From: Rufibacter ruber
GTDB taxonomy: Bacteria > Bacteroidota > Bacteroidia > Cytophagales > Hymenobacteraceae
Reading direction: 5' to 3'
Assembly: GCF_001647275.1 (NCBI RefSeq)
Contig: NZ_LRMM01000016.1
Coordinates: forward strand, 23,610-87,609
DNA: 64,000 nucleotides
The notes beneath the pieces were generated by a model that saw only the letters and a program-made list of their open reading frames with translations, was not told where the DNA came from and did not search any database. Every line of letters begins with the position of its first letter. The first letter of the stretch is position 1. The translations under genes and the position numbers were made by a program. Positions 43,529 to 52,295 of the stretch are shown one piece after another.

Positions 43529-43781
43529 ACTTTCTTAACAAGTTCAGGTAGGGGTTTGTTTGTGCATACGGGTTCTTTTTGCCGAGAACTATTTCCTACC
43601 AGCAGGCAATGACAAGCAGTAAGAGACCCTAAAGAGCAGTTTCTACCGGAGGAGCGTTGTTTCCCGAATCTCCGCTTTGCCCGCTCCTGTTCCATTGGTT
43701 TAGAAGAAAGCCTTTTTAGTAATCCCCCCTGCTCAGAGGTGGGCGGCAGACTAAACAGATGGAGGGCTACGTAGCTATGGG

Positions 43782-44318
43782 TCATAACCTTAGGTTTTCC
43801 ACGCGCTGTTTTTCTTCGCCGGTGACTAGTTCCTTGCGGAGCAGGAAGTCTTTCATGATGCGCACAGACTCTACCGGCATGCCGGACCGGGGGTGCCGCA
43901 ATATGGCCGCCATGAAGATCTTTTTGTCATCTACCAGGTTGGGGCTCATGTTCAGGTACCGCGGTATGTAGTTTTCAATAGAGTATCTCAGGAACCGGAG
44001 CTCCGGATCATGCTGGTCCAGCGCCACCGCCTGGTCAAAGATTGCGGCGCTCTGCTTCAGGTATTTGATTTTAGAGTAAGGGCTCCAGACATGTTTGGCC
44101 ATGATGGCGTGAGAAACCGCCTTGTACCCCAGCTTGAGGGGGTCTTTGCCCGGATATTTGCCCATCAGGTCCAGAAAACGCTTGGCCACGTCTTCATCTT
44201 TGGCCGCCTTCTGGTAGTAGTTCAAAAGCTCATCATGCGAATACGCGTCTTTCCCCTGGGCAAAGGCGGCAGGAGAGAAAACAAGGCAGAGTATGAGCAA
44301 CAGGGGGAATAAGCGCAT
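43782..44318 (-). CDS. Exported protein of unknown function in the carotenoid cluster
   Basis: 178 residues, not recognised as an enzyme. Signal peptide (LLLILCLVFSPAAFAQ), then an all-helical, TPR-like sequence: SHDELLNYYQKAAKDED, AIFDQAVALDQHDPELRFLR, ENYIPRYLNMSPNLVDDKKIF. Its ATG overlaps the crtB stop as TGATG, so it is translationally coupled to carotenoid synthesis. A role in carotenoid handling or a linked stress response is only an inference. Confidence 0.75.
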   Translation of the reverse strand: MRLFPLLLILCLVFSPAAFAQGKDAYSHDELLNYYQKAAKDEDVAKRFLDLMGKYPGKDPLKLGYKAVSHAIMAKHVWSPYSKIKYLKQSAAIFDQAVALDQHDPELRFLRYSIENYIPRYLNMSPNLVDDKKIFMAAILRHPRSGMPVESVRIMKDFLLRKELVTGEEKQRVENLRL

Positions 44319-45169
44319 CAGATTGTATTTAATTGGTACCGTATATACGAGCCAAGCAGTAGTGCAAGTTTCGTATTGTCTGGTACCCGTACGCGCTGCT
44401 CTAAAATGTGGGTGGCCGGCAACCGCTTTATTTTCTTGAAAAGTTTGAGATAATAGATGTAGGCCAGGTACACCCCCAACCTGGCCCCCCGGGGCAGGCC
44501 CAGAATTCCCTGGTAGGCATTGTCAAAATCGCGCTGTATGTCGGCCTCTATCTCTTGCTTGTCCTGGTTGCAGAATTTAAGAAAATCTACTTCCGGGAAG
44601 TACACCCGGCCCCGGTCATGGTAATCACTCTTGATGTCCCGCAGAAAATTCACTTTCTGAAACGCCGAGCCCAGCGCCCGGGCCCCTTCGTGCAACTGGT
44701 CAAATTTGGCGCTGTCGCCTTCGCAGAACACGCGCAGGCACATCAGGCCCACCACTTCGGCGGAGCCGTAGATATATTGTTTGTAGAGCTCACAGTCATA
44801 AACGTGGTCTACCAGGTCCATCTGCATGCTGTGCAGGAACGCTTCAATGAATTCACGGTCAATGCCGTACTGGTGCACCACCATCTGGAACGCGTGCAGC
44901 ACCGGGTTCAGGCTAATGCGCTCCTCCAGCGCCTGGTACGTCTCCTGCCTGAACCGCTCCAGCAGTTCCTGTTTGTTATGGTGGTGGAACGTGTCTACAA
45001 TTTCATCTGCGAAACGAACGAACCCATAGATAGCGTAAATGGGGTCCCGGAAGCGCGGATGCAGGGTTTTGATGCCTAGCGTAAAAGACGTGCTGTAACG
45101 CTGGGTGATCAGCTTACTGCACTCCAACGTGGTGGCATCAAAAAGATTCATGGGTGACAGCATCTGCAT
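44318..45169 (-). CDS. crtB: Phytoene synthase
   Basis: 283 residues. Joins two geranylgeranyl diphosphates into phytoene. First Asp motif DEIVD (D55-D59), second DIKSDYHDRGRVYFP near residue 178, and YCF-like substrate pocket residues. The start ATG overlaps the crtI stop (TAATG), showing coupling. Confidence 0.94.
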   Translation of the reverse strand: MQMLSPMNLFDATTLECSKLITQRYSTSFTLGIKTLHPRFRDPIYAIYGFVRFADEIVDTFHHHNKQELLERFRQETYQALEERISLNPVLHAFQMVVHQYGIDREFIEAFLHSMQMDLVDHVYDCELYKQYIYGSAEVVGLMCLRVFCEGDSAKFDQLHEGARALGSAFQKVNFLRDIKSDYHDRGRVYFPEVDFLKFCNQDKQEIEADIQRDFDNAYQGILGLPRGARLGVYLAYIYYLKLFKKIKRLPATHILEQRVRVPDNTKLALLLGSYIRYQLNTI

Positions 45170-46677
45170 TAATGGCTTAAGGTAACGTTCTGCGGGGCAA
45201 ATTCTTTCACCACTTCGGCAGCCACCACCTGCCCAGAGATGAGCGAGGGCGGCACGCCGGGGCCGGGAACGGTTAACTGCCCTGCGTAAAACAGGTTCTT
45301 CACTTTCTTGCTCTTGAGGCTGGGCTTGAGAACCGCCGTCTGCCGCAAGGTATTGGCCAGCCCGTAGGCGTTGCCTTTAAACGCGTGGTAATCTTTTATA
45401 AAATCACGGTGGGCGTAGCTGCGTTTGTATATAACATGGCTGCGCACCTCCTGCCCCGTGATTTTCTCCAGCCGCTCCATCACCATCTGATAGTAATGCT
45501 CCCGCGTCTCCTCCCGGTCCTCCAGATCAGGGGCCACGGGAATGAGAATGAACAGATTCTCCATACCTGCCGGTGCTACGGTGGGGTCTGTCTTAGACGG
45601 GACTGACACATAGAACAACGGCTTTTGGGGCCAGGCCGGGGTAGTGTAAATTTCCGCTGCGTGGGGGCCAAAGTCCTCATCAAAGAACAGGTTGTGGTGT
45701 TGCAGCCCCGTCAGTTTTTTGTCTACGCCCAGGTAAAAGATCAGGGAAGAAGGCGCCATCACGCGGCTGTCCCAATAACTGTCACTATAGGTACGAAATG
45801 ACTGGGGCAGCAGTTTGGTTTCCAGGTGGTGGTAATCGGCGGAGCCGATGACCACGTCAGCCTCATATTTTCCCTGGGCCGTTACTACGTGGGTGATGCG
45901 GCCGCCTTCCAGCTCCAGCCGCTGCACTTCCTCCCCTAATCTTATCTCAACGCCCTGCTCCTTTGCCAGCGCCACCATGCCTTCTACAATTTTATGCATA
46001 CCACCTTTGGGGTACCAGGTTCCCAGAGCCATGTCTGCGTAGTTCATGAGACTGTACAAGGCCGGGGTATTCTCTGGGAGCGCGCCCAAAAACAGAATGG
46101 GGAACTCCATCAGCTGAATGAGCTTGGGGTGCCGGAAATACTTGCGCACATGCTTGGCCATGCTCTGGAACACATCCAGCCGCAGCACGTCTACCAACAG
46201 CTTGGGGTCAATGAATTCTGTGAGGGAACGGCTGGGTTTGTAGACCAGGCTGTTAATGCCCACCTCATATTTATAGGCAGCCTGCTTCAGGAACTTCTGC
46301 AGTTGCGTTCCTGCCCCCGGCTCCAGGCTTTCAAACAGTGACTCCAGCGCGGGCATGCTGGCCGGCAGCTCCAGCACCTCCTGGTCTCCATACAACACCT
46401 GATAAGACGGGTCCAGCCGCACCAGCTCATAATAATCGCTCACGTTTTTCCCGAATTTGGCAAAAAACTGCTCAAAAACGTCTGGCATCCAGTACCAGCT
46501 GGGGCCCATGTCAAACACAAAGCCGTTGGTGTTGAAAACGCGGGCCCGTCCGCCCGCTACTTCATTCTTCTCCAGACACACCACCTCATACCCTTCGCTG
46601 GCCAAACCAGCGGCCGCCGCCAAGCCAGCAAAGCCGGCTCCAATTACAATGACTTTCTTTGCGGATGTGTGCTGCAT
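45169..46677 (-). CDS. crtI: Phytoene desaturase
   Basis: 502 residues from ATG 46677 (a TTG six codons upstream is open but unlikely). FAD-dependent; N-terminal KVIVIGAGFAGLAAAAGLA, GGRARVFNTNGFVFDMGPSWYWMPDVF, and C-terminal FYAGQLTVPGPGVPPSLISGQVVA. Introduces the conjugated double bonds to form lycopene. First gene of crtI-crtB-unknown, 127 bp after the sigma factor gene on the same strand. Confidence 0.95.
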   Translation of the reverse strand: MQHTSAKKVIVIGAGFAGLAAAAGLASEGYEVVCLEKNEVAGGRARVFNTNGFVFDMGPSWYWMPDVFEQFFAKFGKNVSDYYELVRLDPSYQVLYGDQEVLELPASMPALESLFESLEPGAGTQLQKFLKQAAYKYEVGINSLVYKPSRSLTEFIDPKLLVDVLRLDVFQSMAKHVRKYFRHPKLIQLMEFPILFLGALPENTPALYSLMNYADMALGTWYPKGGMHKIVEGMVALAKEQGVEIRLGEEVQRLELEGGRITHVVTAQGKYEADVVIGSADYHHLETKLLPQSFRTYSDSYWDSRVMAPSSLIFYLGVDKKLTGLQHHNLFFDEDFGPHAAEIYTTPAWPQKPLFYVSVPSKTDPTVAPAGMENLFILIPVAPDLEDREETREHYYQMVMERLEKITGQEVRSHVIYKRSYAHRDFIKDYHAFKGNAYGLANTLRQTAVLKPSLKSKKVKNLFYAGQLTVPGPGVPPSLISGQVVAAEVVKEFAPQNVTLSH

Positions 46678-46804
46678 GGGCTCTCGTTTCTCCAAAATAG
46701 CGATTTGTACGTAAATTAGCTGCTATATAGTTAAGTTCCTATGTAAATATACACCCATGCCCGCTGTTGCAAAAGGCTGCACGGCGGGCAACTGGGTGAA
46801 AATA

Positions 46805-47320
46805 TTAGTCGCCGTAGGCGTAAACACTCAGCTGCTCTTTCAACTCTTTCCGGGCCAGGTGAATCCGGTTTTTGACGGTTCCAATAGGCAGCTTGAGCTG
46901 GTCTGCAATCTCTAAGTATTTATAGCCCACATAGTACATCATGAACGGAGTCCGGAACTCCTCCGGCAGTTGTTCAATGGCCGCATAGATATCCTTCATG
47001 ACAAACTCCCCGTTGGCCCCATTCACCGCTACCATTTTGGTGTCAGTAGACAGAAACTGGAAATACTCATCTGTGTCAATGGAGCTGGTGCGCTTGGTCA
47101 CCTTGTTGTAGTGGTTGATAAAGGTATTGCGCATGATGGTATAAAGCCATGCCTTCAGGTTGGTGCCCGCCCTGAACTTTTCCCGGTTCACAAAGGCCTT
47201 CAGGAGGGTCTCCTGCACCAGATCCTTTGCGTCATCAGTATCACGGGTAAGATTGAAAGCAGCGGGGCGCAGGGTTGGCGCCATCTTCTCTACTACGGAG
47301 GTAAATTCTAGTGCAGTCAT
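46805..47320 (-). CDS. ECF-type RNA polymerase sigma factor
   Basis: 171 residues. Region 2: [19 protein letters not shown] and [19 protein letters not shown]; region 4: [25 protein letters not shown] and [15 protein letters not shown]. No anti-sigma gene is adjacent. Placed directly before crtI on the same strand, it probably controls carotenoid genes, as ECF sigmas do in other bacteria (inference). Three palindromes lie upstream. Confidence 0.92.
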   Translation of the reverse strand: MTALEFTSVVEKMAPTLRPAAFNLTRDTDDAKDLVQETLLKAFVNREKFRAGTNLKAWLYTIMRNTFINHYNKVTKRTSSIDTDEYFQFLSTDTKMVAVNGANGEFVMKDIYAAIEQLPEEFRTPFMMYYVGYKYLEIADQLKLPIGTVKNRIHLARKELKEQLSVYAYGD

Positions 47321-47352
47321 TTGTTTAACCTTTAAAGTAAAACGTTAAACAA
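47321..47352. promoter_or_regulatory. Operator-like palindrome 1 before the ECF sigma gene
   Basis: TTGTTTAAC (47321-47329) and GTTAAACAA (47344-47352), 14-bp spacer, perfect 9-bp arms. It abuts the sigma start codon (47320), so a bound protein would block transcription or initiation. Confidence 0.7.
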
Positions 47353-47383
47353 TTATACGAGCCTTTATCCAATATGACATATT

Positions 47384-47415
47384 TTGTTTAATATTTTTTT
47401 GATTTTATTAAACAA
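47384..47415. promoter_or_regulatory. Operator-like palindrome 2 before the ECF sigma gene
   Basis: TTGTTTAAT (47384-47392) and ATTAAACAA (47407-47415), again 14-bp spacer. Its centre is 63 bp (six helical turns) from palindrome 1. Confidence 0.7.
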
Positions 47416-47456
47416 TTAATATGATTTACTGGAATTATACTGTATTTACCAGGTTT

Positions 47457-47488
47457 TGGTTTAGCCAAAGAGGAAAAACATTAAACAA
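47457..47488. promoter_or_regulatory. Degenerate operator-like palindrome 3
   Basis: TGGTTTAGC (6 of 9 matching) and ATTAAACAA (exact) with the same 14-bp spacer; centre 73 bp (seven turns) from palindrome 2. Confidence 0.45.
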
Positions 47489-48243
47489 AGAGGCGTATAA
47501 GGTGGCACCAGGGTACTGACTACTTAGGCAGGCGGAGGCACTTTGTACAGTACTTCCTGTTTGGCTGCTTTTAGCCTGAATTCTGAAAAACAGGTCAAAA
47601 ACAGGCAGCTCCACAGGACAGGAACTGTTACGTTGCTCCCTTCTGGATGCTCTCTGCAAGAAGACCCGAACTCCCTCTCTTAAAGCACCAGAAGGTATGT
47701 TTGCCGCAGGACTGGTAAAAGAAACTTATACAGGACTGCAGTGCGCCCCCAGGAATCAAAAGACCTGAAGTGTACAGGAAAGGCGTAGATTGTATGCCAG
47801 GCAGGAGGCGGCGTTGACGGGCTTTCTTAAAGAACAGGACTGTTAAACCATAATCAGGAACCTGGTTTTACTTAGGTTCCTTCCTTTTCATAGAACCCAT
47901 AAGGTAGAATCTCCCAGCAAAAAAGCTTAGCCCATCACCCGTATTGGTTACTAAAAGCACATCATCTGCTGAATCTTTTAAATAACAAACGCTGGCAAAT
48001 ACCCAAAAAGCAAGGATTTCCAAAATACATAGGACAAATTTCTCTGTTACAAAACAACCAAATGTTTCCTTCTTTTCAAGTGACAGCCCCTCTACATTTG
48101 TCCCATACCTATTGAACAAAGGACGAGAGAAACTGGCCCCCTATCAGTTCCCCCCATGATACTGGTTTCTCTCGTCAATAGGTTCTTCCAGCAAGACAGG
48201 TTCACCTGTTATGTAACCATAAGGTTCGTTTAAAGTTCTAACA
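47489..48243. other. Long intergenic region upstream of the sigma gene
   Basis: About 750 bp. Contains palindromic copy 20. An 83-codon minus-strand frame at 47868-48119 (TTG start, one hydrophobic segment VLCILEILAFWVFASVCYL) is possible but unsupported. No RNA gene recognised. Confidence 0.4.
47553..47608. repeat. Palindromic intergenic element, copy 20
   Basis: CCTGTTTGGCTGCTTTTAGCCTG then AAAAACAGGTCAAAAACAGG (in parts); a looser copy with extra bases in the left arm. Confidence 0.6.
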
Positions 48244-48438
48244 ATGCCTTTGCTTTTAAGACTCTATTATTTACACAAAACCAGGCATAAGGGGGTGTCA
48301 AGGAAAGGTGTGCTCAAATCATTCATGGCGTTTCTGCTGAGTTCTGAGGCAGAAGACTTCTCAGCTTGGGAAGTCACCGCATTTTATTCATTAATCCTTC
48401 TGACCATAAGCCTGCTCCTTTTTGTGATCATCTTGTAG
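48244..48438 (+). CDS. Possible small membrane protein
   Basis: 64 residues from ATG 48244: basic N-terminal half (LLRLYYLHKTRHKGVSRKG) and a C-terminal hydrophobic helix (YSLILLTISLLLFVIIL). Not recognised. Only the membrane helix and the absence of another gene support it. Confidence 0.25.
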   Translation: MPLLLRLYYLHKTRHKGVSRKGVLKSFMAFLLSSEAEDFSAWEVTAFYSLILLTISLLLFVIIL

Positions 48439-48642
48439 TAGCACAGTATCTTGTAGTAGTAAAGTATTCCCCTTTTTAACATATCCCCCATTGTAGAGAA
48501 TGCCCTGCTTGCCCCCACGAGCAGGGTATTTCTTTTTCCTATCCCTATATTCAGGCCTTTGCCGTAGACTTTACAAGGCAAATTACCGCCTAATGTTCGC
48601 CCTTACTTACGTATTTAGTGCCTACACCTTCCCTCTGATAAG

Positions 48643-49488
48643 ATGAAGCACTCTTTTTATACCGTCAACCACGTTCAGCTTAATGTATGGGAAGCAGGCA
48701 ACCCCGCAGATCCTGCTATTTTGTTTCTGCACGGGTTCCCGGAGTTTGGCAAGGGCTGGCACAGACAGCTACAGTACTTCTCCACCCGGGGCTGGCATGC
48801 AGTAGCCCCAGATCAACGGGGTTATCACCTGAGCAGCAAACCTACCGAGGCAGGGGCCTACACCACAGATCTTTTAACCAAAGACATAGCAGACCTCATA
48901 CCTCAGATCAGCCGGGGCACTGTGGTCTTGGTAGGGCATGACTGGGGAGGTGCAGTTGCCTGGAACCTGGCCTTGACACATCCCCATCTCCTGGAGAAGC
49001 TGGTGGTTCTGAACATGCCCCATCCCCAGACCATGCACCACCACCTGACGCACAACCCCCAGCAGATGCTTAGAAGCTGGTACACCGGTTTCTTTCAGCT
49101 AACCTGGTTGCCAGAGCAGGTGAACCGTGCCTTTGACTTTAAATTCCTGGAGAGCGCTTTAACCGGCACGGCGTTACCAGGCACTTTTCCGCCGGAGGTG
49201 CTACAGGAGTATAAGCAAGCTTGGGCGCAGCCCGGGGCAATAGAGGCCATGCTCAACTGGTACCGGGCGTATAAACACAACCCCATGCAGGCCAACCATA
49301 CCATTACAACTCCCACCCTGTTACTGTGGGGTAAAAAAGACAAGTTCTTAGGAACCGAGATGGCGCAACCCAGCATGGCACATTGCCAAAACGGCCAGCT
49401 GGTTTTCCTGGAAAACGCTACCCATTGGCTCCATCATGAACAACCTGAACAGGTGAGCCAATTGATCACTGCCTTCATACGCCACTAA
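48643..49488 (+). CDS. Alpha/beta hydrolase, epoxide hydrolase-like
   Basis: 281 residues, no signal peptide. HGFPEFGKGWHRQL oxyanion segment, PDQRGYHLSSKP, nucleophile elbow GHDWGGAVAW (Asp nucleophile, as in epoxide hydrolases and dehalogenases), LLWGKKDKFLG and the His in ENATHWLHHEQP. The HGxP and Asp nucleophile favour epoxide hydrolase; no clear ring-opening tyrosine assignment can be made. Single gene. Confidence 0.88.
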   Translation: MKHSFYTVNHVQLNVWEAGNPADPAILFLHGFPEFGKGWHRQLQYFSTRGWHAVAPDQRGYHLSSKPTEAGAYTTDLLTKDIADLIPQISRGTVVLVGHDWGGAVAWNLALTHPHLLEKLVVLNMPHPQTMHHHLTHNPQQMLRSWYTGFFQLTWLPEQVNRAFDFKFLESALTGTALPGTFPPEVLQEYKQAWAQPGAIEAMLNWYRAYKHNPMQANHTITTPTLLLWGKKDKFLGTEMAQPSMAHCQNGQLVFLENATHWLHHEQPEQVSQLITAFIRH

Positions 49489-49535
49489 AGCCACTCGTGC
49501 TTAGGGAGCCTTCCTGATCATGTTCAGTGAACCCG

Positions 49536-49582
49536 GTTCTGTTTCTGGGCTGTTTTTACTAAAACAGCCCAGAAACAGAAAT
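49536..49582. repeat. Palindromic intergenic element, copy 21
   Basis: TTCTGTTTCTGGGCTGTTTTT then AAAACAGCCCAGAAACAGAA; TTTCTGGG/CCCAGAAA is a compensated change from TTTTTGGG/CCCAAAAA. Convergent context. Confidence 0.85.
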
Positions 49583-49605
49583 TCTTTGGAGCAGCTGGTG
49601 GCAAC

Positions 49606-49638
49606 AAAAAAACCACGCCTAACGAGACGTGGTTTTTA
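49606..49638. terminator. Bidirectional terminator between the hydrolase and DUF6600 genes
   Basis: AAAAACCACG (49608-49617) and CGTGGTTTTT (49628-49637), 10-nt loop; A-run on one side and T-run on the other serve both convergent genes. Confidence 0.85.
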
Positions 49639-49663
49639 ATCCAGTTATTACAAATACCGGCAA

Positions 49664-50956
49664 TCAGTTTCGGCCTCTGGCAGGAGATTCTCGTCTTGGG
49701 GAGTCTGACCTGGAGGAAGAAGACCGCTGCGCCGGGGCTGTGTTTCCGTGGCTTTGGCGTTCTGCAGGCTGGTATCTCCCCTGAGGAGACGCGGTGCTTC
49801 TCTGCGGGGAATAGTCTGCCGGGGGTGCAACGGCCGGCTCAATAGCTGAAGAACGTTGCCTTGGGGCTGGCGCGGGAGTTCTTTCATACCTTCTGCTCTC
49901 CACTTCGCTTCTGCTGGAAGGGGAAGCCTCCCCTTGAGCCCTGGCGGGCGAGGGTTCAATTCGCCCCTGGTATGTGGCTCTGCCAGTTCCAACAGAGCGG
50001 CTGGGTTGCGGGCGTTGCTCCTGCAGTTGCTCTCCCACCGGCTCCCTCCTGTCTATTCTTGCATCATCAGCCATAGAACCAGAAGATGAGGTAGACTCAA
50101 CAGCAGTCCTACCCCTAGCCCTGTCACTGCTCCTGTCTATTCTCGCGCTGGAGGGTTGAGTCTCCGTCACCCGGGAATGACTGGCCGCCCGGTTTTCCCG
50201 GACCGCAACCCGGGTGGGCGCCTCCCTTCTTCTGGAATCAACCTCTGGCCGGTACAGGCGCAGTGAATTGTCTGCCACCTGGGTTCGGCCGGGGCGGGAG
50301 TCAGAATCAAGGCGGTGCACCTGCACTTTCTGGCGGGTGTAGCGCTCTATGTCTTTGGAGCGCGGGCCATATACATACCTATGGTTGTCCCGCTCATAGT
50401 AATTATTGACAATGGTGGTATGGTGGTAAATGTTCACAACCTGCGTTCTGGGCAAGCAATAACTGTATATGCGCGGACTGCTGATATAGCGCACTGGTAC
50501 AAAGACCCACCGGGCAGGCGCCACCACGTATGTAACGCGGGGCCCCATGGGTGCCCAGCCGTAATACCCGTCTGTGTGCCGCCAGTCTACCCACGCAGGC
50601 CCCCATTCCTGGCCGGGCAACCAGAGCCAACCGTAGTAGTCATCATACATCCAGCGGCCGTAGTGAAAAGGAGCCCAGCCCCAGTCATAGTCAGAGACCC
50701 AGGTGTTGCCGTATTCGGTCATGACCCAGTGGCCACGGGAGGCATACGGCTGGAAATCCCGTTCCACCCTGGGGGCCCACACATACCCGTACTCGGGGTC
50801 ATTGATCCACTGGCCATAGGGGCTGAGTTCGTCATAGAAAACCTGGAACGAAACCCTGCCGCCGGGTCCGGCCAACACTTCTCTGCTGCCCGGCAGACCG
50901 AACGCCAAAAGCGCCATCACTCCCAGCGCCCACAATCTTTTCATAAACGTTTTCAT
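49664..50956 (-). CDS. DUF6600-type exported protein with disordered Arg/Ser tail
   Basis: 430 residues. Signal peptide, then aromatic repeats about 35-150: YDELSPYGQWI, YGYVWAP, YDWGWAPFHYGRW, YYGWLWLPGQEWGPAWVDW, GYYGWAPMGP. This is the DUF6600 (YXWGXW-like) pattern of exported Bacteroidota proteins of unknown function. From about 200 the sequence is low-complexity, rich in Arg, Ser, Pro and Gln, presumably disordered and strongly basic. Possibly outer-membrane associated. No enzyme motif seen. Confidence 0.8.
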   Translation of the reverse strand: MKTFMKRLWALGVMALLAFGLPGSREVLAGPGGRVSFQVFYDELSPYGQWINDPEYGYVWAPRVERDFQPYASRGHWVMTEYGNTWVSDYDWGWAPFHYGRWMYDDYYGWLWLPGQEWGPAWVDWRHTDGYYGWAPMGPRVTYVVAPARWVFVPVRYISSPRIYSYCLPRTQVVNIYHHTTIVNNYYERDNHRYVYGPRSKDIERYTRQKVQVHRLDSDSRPGRTQVADNSLRLYRPEVDSRRREAPTRVAVRENRAASHSRVTETQPSSARIDRSSDRARGRTAVESTSSSGSMADDARIDRREPVGEQLQEQRPQPSRSVGTGRATYQGRIEPSPARAQGEASPSSRSEVESRRYERTPAPAPRQRSSAIEPAVAPPADYSPQRSTASPQGRYQPAERQSHGNTAPAQRSSSSRSDSPRRESPARGRN

Positions 50957-51258
50957 TGGTAAAAGCTATGCGTTGGCGAAGAGGCTTGGGGGATGTGGCT
51001 TTCTACCGTCAACAAGTTGAAAAAAGGATGCTTCTCTCCTCTGTCTAAACCAAACATCCTGCCAAAATTTTTCTTTTTATATAGAGAATCACATATTTTT
51101 TAAACCAAGGGTAAATAATTGACATAAATGGACTTGAAGGATTAACTAAGACCCACTTAGAACTTCCTCCAGAACTAAACCTCCGTTTAAAAATGAGCGC
51201 TTTATACCCGAAGATGCCAAGGATATTGAGCACGTCTTTTCAGTGTTACGGCTGGCCG

Positions 51259-51309
51259 TGTTTCTGTTTTGGAGCTGTTTTTGGAAAAACAGCTCCAAAA
51301 CAGAAACAC
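51259..51309. repeat. Palindromic intergenic element, copy 22
   Basis: GTGTTTCTGTTTTGGAGCTG pairs with CAGCTCCAAAACAGAAACAC, and the inner TTTTT/AAAAA continues the stem: over 22 bp with no mismatch. Inner GGAGCTG/CAGCTCC replaces GGGCTG/CAGCCC on both arms. Confidence 0.9.
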
Positions 51310-51514
51310 CTATCAGACGCCGCCGCACAGGCTATGCCCCCGGCTGATCCCTTTTTGATAAAAAACTTAGATGAAGAAAAGGGAAGGGTGACGCCAACTT
51401 GAAAGCCGAGCAGCAGTACCGCCCGGCGCTTGTAACGGGGTATTGGCTGGCTTCTTTAGTAGCACTGGCTGCACAGTTCTGCTTTCCGCATACGCGCCGC
51501 TCCAGGGGATCGCT

Positions 51515-51560
51515 GCGTTTCAGGCCTGTTTTTGGGAAAACGGCTCCAATACAGCCAGGC
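51515..51560. repeat. Palindromic intergenic element, copy 23
   Basis: TGCGTTTCAGGCCTGTTTTTGG then AAAACGGCTCCAATACAGCC (in parts); an eroded copy. Confidence 0.5.
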
Positions 51561-51910
51561 GTTTAACAAACTGAGGGCGTGATCACTTCAGAAAAAAAAA
51601 GCGCAGGCGGTGGCAGCCAACTGAATTATTTTAAAATTCTTCCTGTTCCCTGCAAGAATAGCCCCTTTGGCACGTTATCTGCATAGAATTCCTCTGGCTT
51701 TGGCAACTACATTGTGTAGTTACATATTTTGGCACGGACTAGGATCTTAACTTTTTTCCTTCCATCTTGACCAATAGACAACTTTCCTTTGGGGGTGCGG
51801 GTAGACATACAGTGCAGCTGAAAGCGCTGGAGGGACTTACAAAGGCAGATGGCCCAGGGAATCTCCTTTTGCCAGAGCCCCTATTTAAGACATACAAACA
51901 AAACAGACCC

Positions 51911-52021
51911 ATGTTAACGAGCTTACAGTTTTCTCTTTCAGAATTATTAAGGGAATTGGTTTCAAAATTAAAAGGACAGACTTTACAGCCCGTACCAGTT
52001 CCTGTGCGCAACAACCGGTAA
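51911..52021 (+). CDS. Possible 36-residue small protein
   Basis: From ATG 51911: MLTSLQFSLSELLRELVSKL then KGQTLQPVPVPVRNNR and stop. Amphipathic helix plus a Pro/Val/Arg tail, reminiscent of tiny Bacteroidota proteins, but no firm family recognised. The frame is open further upstream. Confidence 0.3.
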   Translation: MLTSLQFSLSELLRELVSKLKGQTLQPVPVPVRNNR

Positions 52022-52083
52022 GGCAGTAGTCCACTCATAGAATAGAACTTCACGTGCAAGGCCCACTTCTCCAGCAGAAGCGG

Positions 52084-52136
52084 GCCTTTCTGTTTTCGGG
52101 CTGTTTTTAAAAAACAGCCCGAAAACAGAAAGGCCC
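52084..52136. repeat. Palindromic intergenic element, copy 24
   Basis: GGGCCTTTCTGTTTTCGGG pairs with CCCGAAAACAGAAAGGCCC; inner CTGTTTTT/AAAAACAG completes a stem of about 26 bp. The GGGCC/GGCCC ends are unique to this copy yet complementary. Confidence 0.9.
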
Positions 52137-52218
52137 CACAAGATTCTGGGCCACAAGACGGCCCTGGCGGCCAGCCCATTTCCTTACCCAGAACTGCTGT
52201 AAAAAAAATATTAAAATT

Positions 52219-52240
52219 TAGTTCTCAAAATTATGAACCA
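52219..52240. promoter_or_regulatory. Operator O1 in front of the GbsR/MarR regulator
   Basis: 22-bp site with left arm TAGTTCTCAAAA and right half TGAACCA. Shares TAGTTCTCAAAA and the GAAC core with O2 at the same spacing. It lies 15 bp upstream of the -7 box TACCTTTG (52255-52262), in the -33 region, fitting autorepression. Confidence 0.65.
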
Positions 52241-52254
52241 AAGAAACTAACCCA

Positions 52255-52262
52255 TACCTTTG
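52255..52262 (+). promoter_or_regulatory. -7 promoter element of the efflux regulator gene
   Basis: TACCTTTG, consensus TAnnTTTG. It overlaps a TTG that could be misread as a start, supporting GTG 52296 instead. Confidence 0.55.
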
Positions 52263-52295
52263 TGCTGTTCTTACTCTGAACAACAAAAGAAAGAC

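Larger units (their letters stand above)
50957..51910. other. Long divergent intergenic region, left part
   Basis: About 950 bp with no convincing gene; short frames are mostly translations of the palindromic elements. Contains copies 22 and 23. Confidence 0.5.

Noticed and set aside
46443..46483. A palindrome-like stretch inside crtI
   Set aside because: It encodes FEQFFAKFGKNVSDYY, which is ordinary CrtI family sequence. No extra residues are present.
47868..48119. 83-codon minus-strand frame as a gene
   Set aside because: TTG start, no recognisable family and no regulatory signal; kept only as a note in the intergenic entry.
52260..52295. TTG 52260 as the start of the efflux regulator
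   Set aside because: It overlaps the -7 promoter box; GTG 52296 begins at the conserved N-terminus.
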